A stretch of DNA of 64,000 nt. It comes from Candidatus Desulforudis audaxviator MP104C. Lineage in GTDB: Bacteria; Bacillota; Desulfotomaculia; Desulfotomaculales; Desulforudaceae. A program made the position numbers and the translations under genes. This document shows positions 33,042-42,690 of the stretch, piece by piece; positions within the stretch are counted from its first letter, which is position 1; every line of letters begins with the position of its first letter. The notes under the pieces are model-generated. The model saw only the letters and a list, made by a program, of their open reading frames with translations. It did not search any database and was not told the DNA's origin. The stretch spans positions 992,001-1,056,000 of the forward strand of contig NC_010424.1 of the NCBI RefSeq assembly GCF_000018425.1, written 5' to 3'.

Positions 33042-34727
33042 GTGGCGGAGGCAAAGACTTCCAAGAAGCAACTCGGGGAACAACTTATTGAAAGAGCTCT
33101 GATCACCAGGGAACAGCTCTGGGAAGCCCTGCGGATTCAGTCCAAGACCGGCGACAAGCTGGGCGTCATTCTGGTCGGGATGGGTTTGGTCTCCCAGGAC
33201 GAGATCAACGACATTCTGGGCTTGGCTCCCACCGTGTCCCTGGAGTCGATCGACCCTGATTTGCTGAAGACTGTACCGGAACAACTTATCCGGAAATATA
33301 TGGCCATCCCGGTGAAGAAAGAAGGACGTAAACTGACACTAGCCTTGGCCGACCCGACAAACATCCTGGCGATAGATGATTTCCGCCTGATTCTGGGGTG
33401 CGAGGTGGAACCGGTGAAGATGGCGCAGGAAGACATCGAGGCGGCGCTGCAGAAACACTTCGGCATCCCGCAGTTTGACAAAGCTTTCGAGGAATTTGAC
33501 CTGGAAGTGGCCGCGGAGGAGGAAGAGCCGGAAGAGGAAAGCCTGGTCGACGACGCCCCCGTGGTGCGGTTGGTGAATTCCCTGTTCCTGCAAGCCATCG
33601 AAATGAAAGCCAGCGACATCCATATCGAACCCCAGGAGACCGGACTCCGGATCAGGTACCGGGTGGACGGCCTGCTGCGGGAGGTCGCCCACCTGCCCAA
33701 GAAGATCCGCCCCGCCGTCATCTCTCGTGTCAAGATTATGTCCGAAATGGACATCGCCGAGAAAAGGGTGCCCCAGGACGGCCGTATCCCACTCAAGTTT
33801 GGGACCAAAGAGATCGACATGCGTGTGTCAACCCTGCCGACGGCTTACGGAGAGAAAGTGGTCAGCCGCCTGCTGGACAAGTCGGGTATGCAGAACTACC
33901 GAATCGAACAGCTCGGCTTTCACCCGGACAACCTCAGGAAGTTCCAGTCGGCTCTTCGCAATGCTTACGGGATGTTGCTGATCACCGGCCCCACGGGAAG
34001 CGGCAAAACCACCACCCTCTATGCCGCCCTCAACCAACTGAACACCCCGGAGAGGAATATCACCACGATTGAAGACCCGATTGAGTACATGTTGCGGGGC
34101 ATCAACCAGACACAGGTGAACGTCAAGGCCGGAATGACCTTCGCCGCCGGGCTTCGCTCGATTCTGCGGCAGGACCCGGACATCGTGATGGTCGGAGAGA
34201 TCCGCGACCGGGAGACGGCTGACATCGCCGTGCGGGCGGCGGTAACCGGCCACCTGGTGATGTCAACGCTACATACCAACGACGCCGCCAGCGCGGTAAA
34301 CCGCCTGGTGGATATGGGCGTGGAGCCTTTTATGGTCTCGGCCTCCCTGCTCGGGGTGGTGGCCCAGCGTCTGGTGCGCCGCCTTTGCACAACATGCAAG
34401 GAGGCCTACCCGCTGCCGGAGCACGATCCGGTGCGCCAGTTCCTCGGCTGCGACTCTGCCGATGCGGTGACGCTCTACCGGGGCCGGGGCTGTAACCGGT
34501 GCGGCCAATCCGGGTACCGGGGCCGGGTGGCTCTGCACGAGGTGTTCATCGTCGGGTCCGAACTCCGTCCCCTGATTTCGGCCAACGTGCCCGCCGACCA
34601 GCTTAAGCAGAAAGCGGTTCAGCACGGGATGATCACCTTGAAACAGGACGGAGTGTATAAGGTGCTGGAGGGCCTGACCACCGTGGACGAAGTTATGCGC
34701 GTGGCCTACATCGGTGAGGATGAGTAG
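33042..34727 (+). CDS. pilB: PilB/GspE-family extension ATPase (cluster II)
   Basis: A 561-residue assembly ATPase. The N-terminal MshEN-like domain begins LGEQLIERALITREQLWEAL, but its second half (KLGVILVGMGLVSQDEINDI, then LGLAPTVSL) is shortened where the motif normally ends in Q. An acidic linker (EEEEPEEES) precedes the catalytic core with SDIHIEP, Walker A GPTGSGKTT near 316, Asp box TIEDPIEYML, Walker B IVMVGEIRD and His box TGHLVMSTLHTND. Tetracysteine: CTTC...CNRCGQSGYRGR. The GTG at 33042 follows GAGGTG. Confidence 0.93.
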   Translation: MAEAKTSKKQLGEQLIERALITREQLWEALRIQSKTGDKLGVILVGMGLVSQDEINDILGLAPTVSLESIDPDLLKTVPEQLIRKYMAIPVKKEGRKLTLALADPTNILAIDDFRLILGCEVEPVKMAQEDIEAALQKHFGIPQFDKAFEEFDLEVAAEEEEPEEESLVDDAPVVRLVNSLFLQAIEMKASDIHIEPQETGLRIRYRVDGLLREVAHLPKKIRPAVISRVKIMSEMDIAEKRVPQDGRIPLKFGTKEIDMRVSTLPTAYGEKVVSRLLDKSGMQNYRIEQLGFHPDNLRKFQSALRNAYGMLLITGPTGSGKTTTLYAALNQLNTPERNITTIEDPIEYMLRGINQTQVNVKAGMTFAAGLRSILRQDPDIVMVGEIRDRETADIAVRAAVTGHLVMSTLHTNDAASAVNRLVDMGVEPFMVSASLLGVVAQRLVRRLCTTCKEAYPLPEHDPVRQFLGCDSADAVTLYRGRGCNRCGQSGYRGRVALHEVFIVGSELRPLISANVPADQLKQKAVQHGMITLKQDGVYKVLEGLTTVDEVMRVAYIGEDE

Positions 34728-34758
34728 CCGCGCTTGATTCTTTAAGGAGGCGCGCGGG

Positions 34759-35856
34759 ATGCAGATAGACGAGATTCTAAGACTGGCCTTCAAACTGGGC
34801 GTGTCCGACGTGCACCTGACGGTGGATAGCCCGCCGGCCTTCCGCCTGCACGGCGCCCTCCTGCCGTTTGATGCTCCGGAATGGCAGGGGCGGCTGGAAA
34901 TCGACCCATCGTACGTGCGGGCCTTGACTCCGGCCGATACCGACGGGCTGGCCCGGCAACTCATCGCTCCGGAGCGGTACAATGACTTTCTCCGGGTCGG
35001 GGATTTGGACTTTTCGTACGCTATCGAGGGCGTGGGGCGCTTCCGGGTGAACGCGTACAAGCAGAAGGGCAACGTGGCGTTGGCGCTCCGCCTGATCAAC
35101 TCCAGGATTCTGTCATTCAGCGAACTCGGCCTGCCGGAAATTCTGGCCTACCTGTCCCGCCGGCCCCGGGGTATGGTCCTGGTGACCGGTCCCACCGGCA
35201 GCGGCAAGTCGACCACCCTGGCGTCCATGATTGACCTGATCAACCGGGAGCGGCACGACCACATCATCACCCTGGAAGACCCGATCGAGTTTGTGCACGT
35301 GCACAAGAAATGCCGGGTCAACCAGCGGGAGATCGGACTGGATACCGGATCCTTCGCCAGCGCCCTGCGCGCCGCTATGCGCGAGGACCCCGACGTCATC
35401 CTGGTGGGTGAAATGCGCGACCCGGAGACGGTCGGGATCGCCCTGACGGCGGCCGAGACCGGCCACCTGGTTTTGGCTACCCTGCACACCTCCAGCGCGG
35501 CCCAGACCATCGATCGGATCATCGATGTCTTCCCCCCGCACCAGCAGCAGCAGATCCGGGTTCAACTGGCCAACACGATCCAGGGAGTGGTCGCGCAGCA
35601 ACTCATCCCCCGGATCGACAAGCCGGGACGGGTGGCGGCCATTGAAATCATGGTGGCCACGCCGGCAATACGAAACCTGATTCGCGAAGGCAAGACCTAC
35701 CAGATCATCAGCCAGATTCAGACCGGGGCGAAGTACGGAATGCAGTCGCTGGATATGAGCCTGCGCACGCTGTACCAGAAGAACATGATCAGCAAGCAGG
35801 AGGCCCTGAACCGGGCGGCTGACCCGGAGAGTCTCAGGAAGATGATCGAGGAGTGA
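34759..35856 (+). CDS. pilT: PilT-family retraction ATPase (cluster II)
   Basis: A 365-residue retraction ATPase: SDVHLTVDSPPAFRLHG at the N-terminus, Walker A GPTGSGKST near 142, ITLEDPIEFVH, VILVGEMRDPETV, His box ETGHLVLATLHTSSA, and the exact AIRNLIREGK signature near 304. Preceded by AAGGAGG, nine bases before the ATG. It is a second copy beside the cluster I gene, so clusters I and II each have their own retraction motor. Confidence 0.94.
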   Translation: MQIDEILRLAFKLGVSDVHLTVDSPPAFRLHGALLPFDAPEWQGRLEIDPSYVRALTPADTDGLARQLIAPERYNDFLRVGDLDFSYAIEGVGRFRVNAYKQKGNVALALRLINSRILSFSELGLPEILAYLSRRPRGMVLVTGPTGSGKSTTLASMIDLINRERHDHIITLEDPIEFVHVHKKCRVNQREIGLDTGSFASALRAAMREDPDVILVGEMRDPETVGIALTAAETGHLVLATLHTSSAAQTIDRIIDVFPPHQQQQIRVQLANTIQGVVAQQLIPRIDKPGRVAAIEIMVATPAIRNLIREGKTYQIISQIQTGAKYGMQSLDMSLRTLYQKNMISKQEALNRAADPESLRKMIEE

Positions 35857-35901
35857 CGTCGCAGCACGGGTAGAGGTTCCGAGAGTTGTGTTCAACATAG
35901 G

Positions 35902-37161
35902 ATGCTCATGCTGAAAAAACGGCTCGGAGGCAAGATCGGGAAAGTGAAAGGCCGTAAGTTCAGGTACAAGGCCCGGAATGAGTCCGGGAGACTGGTGGGG
36001 GGCACCATCACCGCGGAAAGCGAAACCGCCGCCCGGGCCCGTTTGAGGGAGCGCCGGTACTTCGTGGTGGAACTCAAGCCGGCGCCGCAAGCCGGGGGTT
36101 CATCGTTCGCGGCGCTGACCGCGCCGAAGGTGACGGCCAGGGACCTGGCCGTATTCTGCCGCCAGCTGGCCACCATGGTCCAGGCCGGAATGCCGCTCCT
36201 GACCTGTTTGAACGTACTCGGGCAGCAGAGTGACAACAAGACCCTGCGCCTGACGGCGGCGTCGGTGGCCATGGCTGTGGAAGCGGGGAATACCCTTTCG
36301 GAAGCGCTACGCGCCTTTCCCAAGATCTTCCCCGAACTCTTTGTCACGATGGTCGAGGCCGGAGAAACGGGCGGCGCACTCGAGGAGGTGCTGGAGCGCC
36401 TGGCCACCCAACTGGAGAAGGATGCGGACATCAGGGCCAAGGTGAAGTCGGCCATGAGTTACCCCCTGGTGATTTTGGCCGTGGCTCTGGCAGCCATTTC
36501 CATCATCCTGATCTTTGTGCTCCCGACCTTTACGGAGATGCTGACTTCTATGAACCTGCCCTTGCCTGTACCGACCCTGCTGGTGATCGGGCTCAGCGAC
36601 TTCCTGCGGGGGTACTGGTACCTGGTGCTGCTGTCGTTGGCCGGGGCCGTCTTCGCACTGCGGCAATACGCACGCACCAAGAATGGGCGGCGGGCCGTCG
36701 ACCGGCTGATACTCCGGCTGCCGGTCTTCGGCACGCTGATCAGGAAAATGATCATCGCCCGGGTGAACCGGACCTTGAGTTCTCTGGTACGGAGCGGAGT
36801 GCCCCTGCTGCAGTCCCTGGCCATTGTCCGCCGTATTGCCGGCAACCAGATCGTGGCCGAGGCCATTCTGAGCGCCGAAAACAGCGTCAAGGAGGGCGAA
36901 GGGCTGGCGAAGCCGCTGGAGAGAAGCAGGGTTTTCCCGCCGATGGTTACCCGGATGATCGCCATCGGCGAGGACACCGGCGCCCTGGACAACCTCCTGG
37001 ACCGGGTGGCCCAGTTCTACGAGCGGGAGGTCGACGCGACCGTGTCCCGGCTTTCCAGCATCCTGGAGCCCCTCTTGATGGTTTTCTTCGGGCTGGTCGT
37101 CGGTTTCATCCTGCTCGCGGTTTACCTGCCCATGTTCAGCGTTGTTGCCGGGATAAGCTAG
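35902..37161 (+). CDS. pilC: PilC/GspF-family platform protein (cluster II)
   Basis: About 419 residues with two T2SSF domains (FCRQLATMVQAGMPLLTCL near 90; VNRTLSSLVRSGVPLLQSLA near 290) and three membrane segments, the last FFGLVVGFILLAVYLPMF. The usual family start FRYKARNESGRLVGG lies near residue 17, and a GTG at 35944 behind GGAGG could be the real start, removing a basic 14-residue extension. Followed by a run of pseudopilin genes after 95 bases. Confidence 0.92.
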   Translation: MLMLKKRLGGKIGKVKGRKFRYKARNESGRLVGGTITAESETAARARLRERRYFVVELKPAPQAGGSSFAALTAPKVTARDLAVFCRQLATMVQAGMPLLTCLNVLGQQSDNKTLRLTAASVAMAVEAGNTLSEALRAFPKIFPELFVTMVEAGETGGALEEVLERLATQLEKDADIRAKVKSAMSYPLVILAVALAAISIILIFVLPTFTEMLTSMNLPLPVPTLLVIGLSDFLRGYWYLVLLSLAGAVFALRQYARTKNGRRAVDRLILRLPVFGTLIRKMIIARVNRTLSSLVRSGVPLLQSLAIVRRIAGNQIVAEAILSAENSVKEGEGLAKPLERSRVFPPMVTRMIAIGEDTGALDNLLDRVAQFYEREVDATVSRLSSILEPLLMVFFGLVVGFILLAVYLPMFSVVAGIS

Positions 37162-37256
37162 TCTGGGTGCCCGGTAGCCGGAGTGTGGTAGTCGCGTACA
37201 GTAGTATAGTATAGTTAAGGTACGAGAGGGGCGCGCGGCAGAAGGGGTGAGCGGGT

Positions 37257-37778
37257 TTGCAGCCGCTGGAGGGCCGGGGTGGCGAGCCGGGGAGCGGGAA
37301 AGCCGGGAGCGCGGGTTTCACTCTGATCGAAATGGCGGTGGTCCTGGCGATTATCGGGATCATTCTGGCCGTCGCCGTGCCGAATATGCGAACGTCCCTG
37401 GATTCCTATCACGTCCGGAGTGCCGCCGCCGAGATCGCTACCACGATCCGGTACGCGCAGCAGGAAAGCGTGAGCCGGGAGATGCGGCACAAGATCGTAT
37501 TCGATTCCGGGCGTAACAGCTATACCCTGTACAGGATTGAGTGCGTGGATCCGGGGGATCCGGAAGAGATCCAAACCGAACTGGAAAGCAGCTCTTTGCC
37601 GGCCAATGTGCTCTTGGCGGGCACAACCTTCCCTGCCGGCGAGCTCACCTTCGGGGAGCAGGGCCGCCCCTCCACGGCGGGGCAGGTGACCCTGAAGGGC
37701 GGTTCGGGGCAGTCCCGCCTGGTGGTGGTGGACGGCACCGGAGGGGTACGGGTGATGACCCCTTCCGGGGAATCCTGA
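37257..37778 (+). CDS. GspH/FimT-type pseudopilin (cluster II)
   Basis: A 173-residue prepilin with a 19-residue leader and site G/FTLIEMAVVLAIIGIILAVAVPNM. The post-helix part (AAAEIATTIRYAQQESVSRE, HKIVFDSGRNSYTLYRI) matches GspH. TTG start at 37257, with AGAAGGGGTGAG upstream. Candidate minor pseudopilin priming pilus assembly. Confidence 0.85.
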   Translation: MQPLEGRGGEPGSGKAGSAGFTLIEMAVVLAIIGIILAVAVPNMRTSLDSYHVRSAAAEIATTIRYAQQESVSREMRHKIVFDSGRNSYTLYRIECVDPGDPEEIQTELESSSLPANVLLAGTTFPAGELTFGEQGRPSTAGQVTLKGGSGQSRLVVVDGTGGVRVMTPSGES

Positions 37779-37804
37779 GCCGGACTAGACAGGGGGAAGC
37801 GGGC

Positions 37805-38248
37805 ATGACCACAGGTTTGACACTGCGGCAAGGGGGGACAGGAGGCGTGACCTCCCGGAAAACCGGTCTGACACGCCAATCGGTCGGTTTCACGGTCATC
37901 GAGGTGCTGGTGGCCACGGTAATTATCTCCATTGTGCTGGCGCCCCTGGCCACCGCCTACATGCTGCATCACCGGGCATCGGTACGCGCCGGTGCTGAAA
38001 CCACGGCGCTAATGCTGGCACAGGACAGGCTGGAGGAGCTGAAAGCCAGACCGTACGCCGAGGTGGCCGGCACTGCCTTCCGGTGGTTCACCGAGGTACC
38101 GGGCTACGAGCAGTACGCCGGTTACGGGTACGAAGTGGAGGTAAGCACCGGAGCGCTCCGCGTCAAGACAATTACCGTCACGGTGACTTACCCGACCCTG
38201 GACGGCACTGGCACGCTGGCCTTGCAGACGGAACGGGCGCGACGATGA
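37805..38248 (+). CDS. PilV/GspI-type pseudopilin (cluster II)
   Basis: A 147-residue prepilin. ATG at 37805 after AGGGGGAAG; a GTG at 37847 after GGAGGC would give a shorter leader. Cleavage site G/FTVIEVLVATVIISIVLAPLA with Glu at +5, then MLHHRASVRAGAETTALMLA and QDRLEELKARPYAEVAG, the typical PilV/GspI pattern. Its stop overlaps the next start by four bases. Confidence 0.84.
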   Translation: MTTGLTLRQGGTGGVTSRKTGLTRQSVGFTVIEVLVATVIISIVLAPLATAYMLHHRASVRAGAETTALMLAQDRLEELKARPYAEVAGTAFRWFTEVPGYEQYAGYGYEVEVSTGALRVKTITVTVTYPTLDGTGTLALQTERARR

Positions 38249-38715
38249 TACGGTTGAGGCTTTGCGACGGACAACGCGGCTTTACACTGATAGAACTGCT
38301 GATCGCATCACTTATCCTGGTGCTCGTCCTGACCGTGGCTCAGATGCTCCTTTTTGAGGCCCTGGTTTCCTGGCAGAAGGGCGAAGCCCGCCAGGAGGTG
38401 CGGGAGAATCTGCGACGAGGCCTAGACCGCATGTCCCGCGAACTGCGTGCGGCCCAGGGACTGACGGGGGGCTGTGACGAGGGGCGGCTGGTGTTCGTCA
38501 ATACCGACGGCAATACGGTGACGTACTATGCAAATGAAGAACGGCAGCTGGTCCGCGAGGTGGACGGGACGACCATAGTAGTTGCCAGGGGGATCAGTGA
38601 AGCCCGGTTTTCTTATCACGAGTCCGGCCGGGTGGCCATACGCCTGCGGGGCGATGCCGAAGGGACCAGTCTCGAACTGACGACAAGCGTAACCCTGCGG
38701 GAAACGACCGGGTGA
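38245..38715 (+). CDS. PilW/PulJ-type pseudopilin (cluster II)
   Basis: A 156-residue prepilin with leader MIRLRLCDGQRG and site G/FTLIELLIASLILVLVLTVAQ. The segment ENLRRGLDRMSRELRAAQG is the standard PulJ/PilW signature. The soluble domain ends in beta strands (RLVFVNTDGNTVTYYANEE). ATG at 38245 overlaps the preceding stop. Confidence 0.85.
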   Translation: MIRLRLCDGQRGFTLIELLIASLILVLVLTVAQMLLFEALVSWQKGEARQEVRENLRRGLDRMSRELRAAQGLTGGCDEGRLVFVNTDGNTVTYYANEERQLVREVDGTTIVVARGISEARFSYHESGRVAIRLRGDAEGTSLELTTSVTLRETTG

Positions 38716-38731
38716 CCGGGGGTGAATCAGC

Positions 38732-39961
38732 GTGGTGCGCAATCGGGAAGGTGAGGCCGGCCAAGCCTTGGTTCTGGTAACCATGGTAGTGGCCATCGCC
38801 ATTGTAGTGGCTTCCGCCCTGGTGACACTGGGGACCGGCGCGGTTAGGGTTGCCCGGGCACACACCGACGACGTGAAGGCCTACTACATCGCCGAGGCGG
38901 GCATGGAGCGGGCATTGGCCCAGTTGCGGCTCCAGCCGTCGTGGGAGGGCTTTGTCGGTAACTGGGAAGGTTTCGACCCGGCCGACGGGTCGGTTGCCTT
39001 CGGCGGGGGGAAGTATGCCTTTGAGGTCGCCGCCGGGGAATGGGACTCCAACATGCGCCGGGAAGTAACCATTACTTCCGTCGGCAGCTATGGCTCAGCG
39101 CAAAAGACTCTGGTAATGCCTGTCCGGGTAGAATTGCACGAGGCCGTCTGGAACTGGCCGGGTCTCTTTGTAGATGGGACGACAACCCAGTCTTGGCTGG
39201 GCTCCCTTTCGCTGGAGATAACCGATGAAATCCTTGAGAATATTGGGAAGGTGTTCGTGCGCGGCAGTCTCTCCGTTGGCGGAAACGCACGACTTACAGG
39301 AAACAGCCTCCACGTTCTTGGCGACCTAAGCGTCAGCGGGAACGCCAGGGTGATCATGAACGAAGTCAAGGTGGGGGGAAGCATTACCGGTCCAATAAAC
39401 GATCCGTCTGGAAAGGGGATTCAGGTGCCTACTCCGGGTGACTGTCAGAGCGGCTTAGATCCGTTCCCGGGTGAGCCGCCGGAAGTCCTCACCGAACAAA
39501 TGCTGCAATACTACAACGATCTTGTTCAGGACGAGTACCTTACGACATGGGACAGTAGTCACCTGAGCAGTCTGGAGGGTATCTATCGCCATGTGGGGGA
39601 CCTTACGCTGTCGGGAGAGTATGCCGGCTACGGTACCATAATCGCCACCGGCAACATTACGATCACCAGGAACTTGACGAAAACGACCGGCGCGAGCGGT
39701 TCACTAAGGCTTATATCCTTGGGCGAACAAGTCAAGGTGCAAACCTGCACGCTGGAAGCAGATGTGATCGCCCGAAAACTCTGTTTGAATGGGAACGCAG
39801 GCCTGAAGGGCACCGTTATTGCTCAGAACGTGGTGCTGAGCGGTGGCGGAAACGGTGTAAATTTTGAATATGACCCGGGTCGAATCCTGACCAACGGCAT
39901 GGCTTTGCCCGGAACCGAGGTTAAGATTCTTGGCTGGCGTGAGAAATACGGGGTTTTCTAG
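38732..39961 (+). CDS. PilX-type protein with beta-helix-like domain (cluster II)
   Basis: A 409-residue protein. The N-terminus AGQALVLVTMVVAIAIVVAS with AYYIAEAGMERALAQLR is the PilX/GspK-like pattern without a canonical prepilin site. From about residue 170 the chain shows repeated short strands: VFVRGSLSVGGNARLTG, LHVLGDLSVSGNARV, TIIATGNITITRN, VIARKLCLNGNAGLKG, VIAQNVVLSGGG. This suggests a beta-helix or bactofilin-like surface domain. Similar proteins are in cluster III and, with a PulJ N-terminus, in the minus arm. GTG start at 38732. Confidence 0.78.
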   Translation: MVRNREGEAGQALVLVTMVVAIAIVVASALVTLGTGAVRVARAHTDDVKAYYIAEAGMERALAQLRLQPSWEGFVGNWEGFDPADGSVAFGGGKYAFEVAAGEWDSNMRREVTITSVGSYGSAQKTLVMPVRVELHEAVWNWPGLFVDGTTTQSWLGSLSLEITDEILENIGKVFVRGSLSVGGNARLTGNSLHVLGDLSVSGNARVIMNEVKVGGSITGPINDPSGKGIQVPTPGDCQSGLDPFPGEPPEVLTEQMLQYYNDLVQDEYLTTWDSSHLSSLEGIYRHVGDLTLSGEYAGYGTIIATGNITITRNLTKTTGASGSLRLISLGEQVKVQTCTLEADVIARKLCLNGNAGLKGTVIAQNVVLSGGGNGVNFEYDPGRILTNGMALPGTEVKILGWREKYGVF

Positions 39962-39982
39962 CCAAGGAGGGGGACGCAGGTA

Positions 39983-41107
39983 TTGAATGTCAAGCAACTG
40001 GTGAAAAGGATTCTGCCCCAGCGCACCACCTTTACGGCCGTGGACTACGGCACGCGGGCGATCAAGGTCGCGACGGTGAGCCTGGCGGGGCCCCAGCCCA
40101 CGCTGCTGCAACTGGTGCGAACGGCCCAGCCGGAGCTCGGGAACGATGAGACCGACGAGGGGGCCCGGCTGAGTCGGCTGGCGGAGGCGGTGGATGCGGC
40201 AGGGATCAAGGGCCAGCACGTGTTTGCCGCCCTGGGGGCGGACAAGGTCATCACGCGCCTTGTCCGGGTGCCCAGAATGCCGGAAAAGGAACTGGCCTCG
40301 GCGGTCAGTTTCGAGGCGGAAAAGTCCATCCCCATTCCGTTGTCGGACCTGATCGTGCGGTACGTCAAGCTGGGTGAAACCGAGGGCGAGGATGGGACGC
40401 AGCAGCAGTTATTGCTGGCGGCGGTGCCGGCGCAGGTGGTGCACGATTTCTACGAGCTGTTTGTCCAGGCCGGCGTGACCATCTCAGCCCTGGACTTGCA
40501 GCCGCTGGCCCTCTGGCGGGTGTTGGGCGGGGTGGTCGGCCACGAGGAACATCCCGCGGAGGTGGTGGCCGTGGCCGACCTGGGCGCGGCGCACACGACA
40601 CTCATTGTGGTTGACCGGGGGGCGCTGGTATTCTGTCATTCGCTGGGTGTGGGCGGAGACCTGCTGACCAAGTCCATGGCCGACACGTACGGGATCGATT
40701 TCGGCGAGGCGCAGCAATTGAAAGAGAAGAGCGGGAAGATCCTATCGGCGGAGGAGGCGGCGAACATCACCTCGCCCGACGAGATGCAGCTGGACTTTTC
40801 CCTCCGGGACGGCCTGGGCGAAATTGTGCGGGAACTCCGCCGGGCGTTGGATTATTACGCCGCGGGCAAAAACGCCCGGCCGATCAAAAGGTTGGTGTTG
40901 AGCGGGGGGACCTGCAATCTCAAAGGATTCGTGTCCTTTATGGCTGAGGCCCTGGAGTTCCCGGTGGAACTCGGTACCCTGCCGTTTGCGGTACCCGAGG
41001 GCGTTGAGGCGGAGATGTCGGTGTGCGATCCGGCGATGTTCATGGCGGTGGGGCTGGCTTTACGTGAGGCGCGGTTCAGCCTCACCAGGCCGGGGAAGGG
41101 GGACTGA
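39983..41107 (+). CDS. pilM: PilM-like actin-fold assembly protein (cluster II)
   Basis: A 374-residue PilM with the typical motifs: FTAVDYGTRAIKVATV near 15, RVPRMPEKELASAVSFEAEKSIP near 93, VAVADLGAAHTTLIVVDRG near 195, and VLSGGTCNLKGF near 308. TTG at 39983 behind AAGGAGGGGG. Six bases separate it from pilN. Closest in shape to classical T4P PilM of the three copies. Confidence 0.92.
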   Translation: MNVKQLVKRILPQRTTFTAVDYGTRAIKVATVSLAGPQPTLLQLVRTAQPELGNDETDEGARLSRLAEAVDAAGIKGQHVFAALGADKVITRLVRVPRMPEKELASAVSFEAEKSIPIPLSDLIVRYVKLGETEGEDGTQQQLLLAAVPAQVVHDFYELFVQAGVTISALDLQPLALWRVLGGVVGHEEHPAEVVAVADLGAAHTTLIVVDRGALVFCHSLGVGGDLLTKSMADTYGIDFGEAQQLKEKSGKILSAEEAANITSPDEMQLDFSLRDGLGEIVRELRRALDYYAAGKNARPIKRLVLSGGTCNLKGFVSFMAEALEFPVELGTLPFAVPEGVEAEMSVCDPAMFMAVGLALREARFSLTRPGKGD

Positions 41108-41113
41108 GTTGTT

Positions 41114-41779
41114 ATGTACAAGATCAACCTTTTACCGCCTGAACTCCAGAAAGATGTTTCCGTGGATATGGGGCGTCTTAAGAAACTGCTGGTTTTGGCG
41201 GCGGTGTTCGTGGTGCTGGTCGGTAGCTACGGTTCATTTCTCTGGCAGTACCACGCCCGTAACGCGGAACTGGCCCAACTGCGCGCCCAGGTGGCGCTGG
41301 TGAAACCAATCGCCGAGCAGGTGGACGCGCTTGCGGCCCGGAGTGCGGAAAACGAAAAGCGCAGCGCGGAGCTGGAAACGCTCCTGTTGGGTCAGATCAG
41401 GTGGACCAGGCTGCTGAATGACATCAACTATAACCTGCCGGCCGACGTGTTTCTGGGTGTGATTCGGGCCGGACGGGTAGAGGATGTCCCGGTTCTGGGC
41501 GGTTTTGCTTCCCCATCTGGTTTGAAGGCGGACAAGACAGCGGCCGGCAAGGCCGAGCCGCAGGGCTTGGTACTACCCAACGTGATCACGATTCAAGGGG
41601 TGGCCCAGTCCACCGCTTCTATCGGGGTGCTGATCAACAACCTTTACAGCCTGCCCTATTTCGAACTGGTCCAACTCAAATACCTGGAAGAAGAAGTGCT
41701 TACTTTCCACGGACACAAGCTGTTCGAGGTCGACGCATACCTGAAAGGGGCTGATATCGATGTGGCAGAACCTCAGTGA
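41114..41779 (+). CDS. pilN: PilN-like assembly protein (cluster II)
   Basis: A 221-residue bitopic protein opening MYKINLLPPELQKD, the classical PilN INLLP motif that docks into PilM. One helix (LLVLAAVFVVLVGSYGSFLW), a coiled coil (LAALRAQ-like, RSAENEKRSAELETLL), and a ferredoxin-like fold with WTRLLNDINYNLPADVFLG. It overlaps the next gene by 20 bases. Confidence 0.9.
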   Translation: MYKINLLPPELQKDVSVDMGRLKKLLVLAAVFVVLVGSYGSFLWQYHARNAELAQLRAQVALVKPIAEQVDALAARSAENEKRSAELETLLLGQIRWTRLLNDINYNLPADVFLGVIRAGRVEDVPVLGGFASPSGLKADKTAAGKAEPQGLVLPNVITIQGVAQSTASIGVLINNLYSLPYFELVQLKYLEEEVLTFHGHKLFEVDAYLKGADIDVAEPQ

Positions 41780-42668
41780 ACGGCAACGGCTCCTGGTAAT
41801 GGTAGCGGCGACTGTCCTGGTGTTTGCTCTGCTCTACCTGTTAGTCTTGAGCAGGCAGATCAGTGCTTTTCAGAGGGCTGGTGCCGCCCTGGAGGCCACC
41901 AGTGCCGAACTGCAACAGTACCGGGCCAAAGCGGCACGTTTCGAGGTGGAAAAGGAGAGGGAGGCTGCTTCCCAGATCCGGCTGGAGGAACTCAGCCGGC
42001 ATTTTGACACCAACTACCAGAGCGGAACGGTATTGGTAATGCTTGGCATCAAAGCCTTGGAGGAAGAGGTGTTCATCGCGGGCCTAAAGCCTGGCGCGGT
42101 GATTGAAAGAACCGGTTACTTGGTACTGCCGGTGGAGCTGGAATTCTGGAGCACTTATGCAAGTTGCCTGTCCCTGATCAACTACCTCGAAAACCTCGGC
42201 AACTTGGTGCACGTCTTAAATCTGGAAATTCAGCAGTACTTCGGGGGTAACGACCTCCTAACCGTTTTTGAACACGGCTTGGAACCGGTAGTGCGCACCA
42301 AGGTCACCCTGGCCTTCTACACTGTGCCGGACGCTGGTCAGGAACTGTACGGTGAGGTCATGCGTATTCAGGAATGGTCGCAGGGGAGGGGCACCAGGGC
42401 CTTTCAATACCCCGGGGAGCTTTTCGGCAAGGTTTCGCCGCATTTTGAAGTGCGGATGGGCGGGGAGGTCCCACTCCTGTACCTGGTAACCCTGCCGGAA
42501 CCGGAACAGGAATCCGGGGAGACAACCGGTACCGGTGTCCGGGACAGTGATCCGCCGACAGTAGAGCCCGCACCGGAGGTGCGGGAGGTACCGGCGGGGC
42601 AGCTGGCTTCCGAACCGGATTCGGGCGAGGGACCGCCTGGGGCTGTTGGTTTGCCCTTTCACAATTAG
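41760..42668 (+). CDS. pilO: PilO-like assembly protein with C-terminal extension (cluster II)
   Basis: A 302-residue protein, longer than usual. Helix LLVMVAATVLVFALLYLLVL, coiled coil (LEATSAELQQYRAKAARFEVE), then the PilO core with VLPVELEFWSTYASCLSLINYLENL. About 80 residues of low-complexity, Pro/Glu-rich tail follow (PEPEQESGETTGTG...PTVEPAPEVREVP). The tail may be a wall linker. ATG at 41760 overlaps pilN. Confidence 0.82.
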   Translation: MWQNLSERQRLLVMVAATVLVFALLYLLVLSRQISAFQRAGAALEATSAELQQYRAKAARFEVEKEREAASQIRLEELSRHFDTNYQSGTVLVMLGIKALEEEVFIAGLKPGAVIERTGYLVLPVELEFWSTYASCLSLINYLENLGNLVHVLNLEIQQYFGGNDLLTVFEHGLEPVVRTKVTLAFYTVPDAGQELYGEVMRIQEWSQGRGTRAFQYPGELFGKVSPHFEVRMGGEVPLLYLVTLPEPEQESGETTGTGVRDSDPPTVEPAPEVREVPAGQLASEPDSGEGPPGAVGLPFHN

Positions 42669-42690
42669 GTAACGCTTGGGGGCGTGCAAG

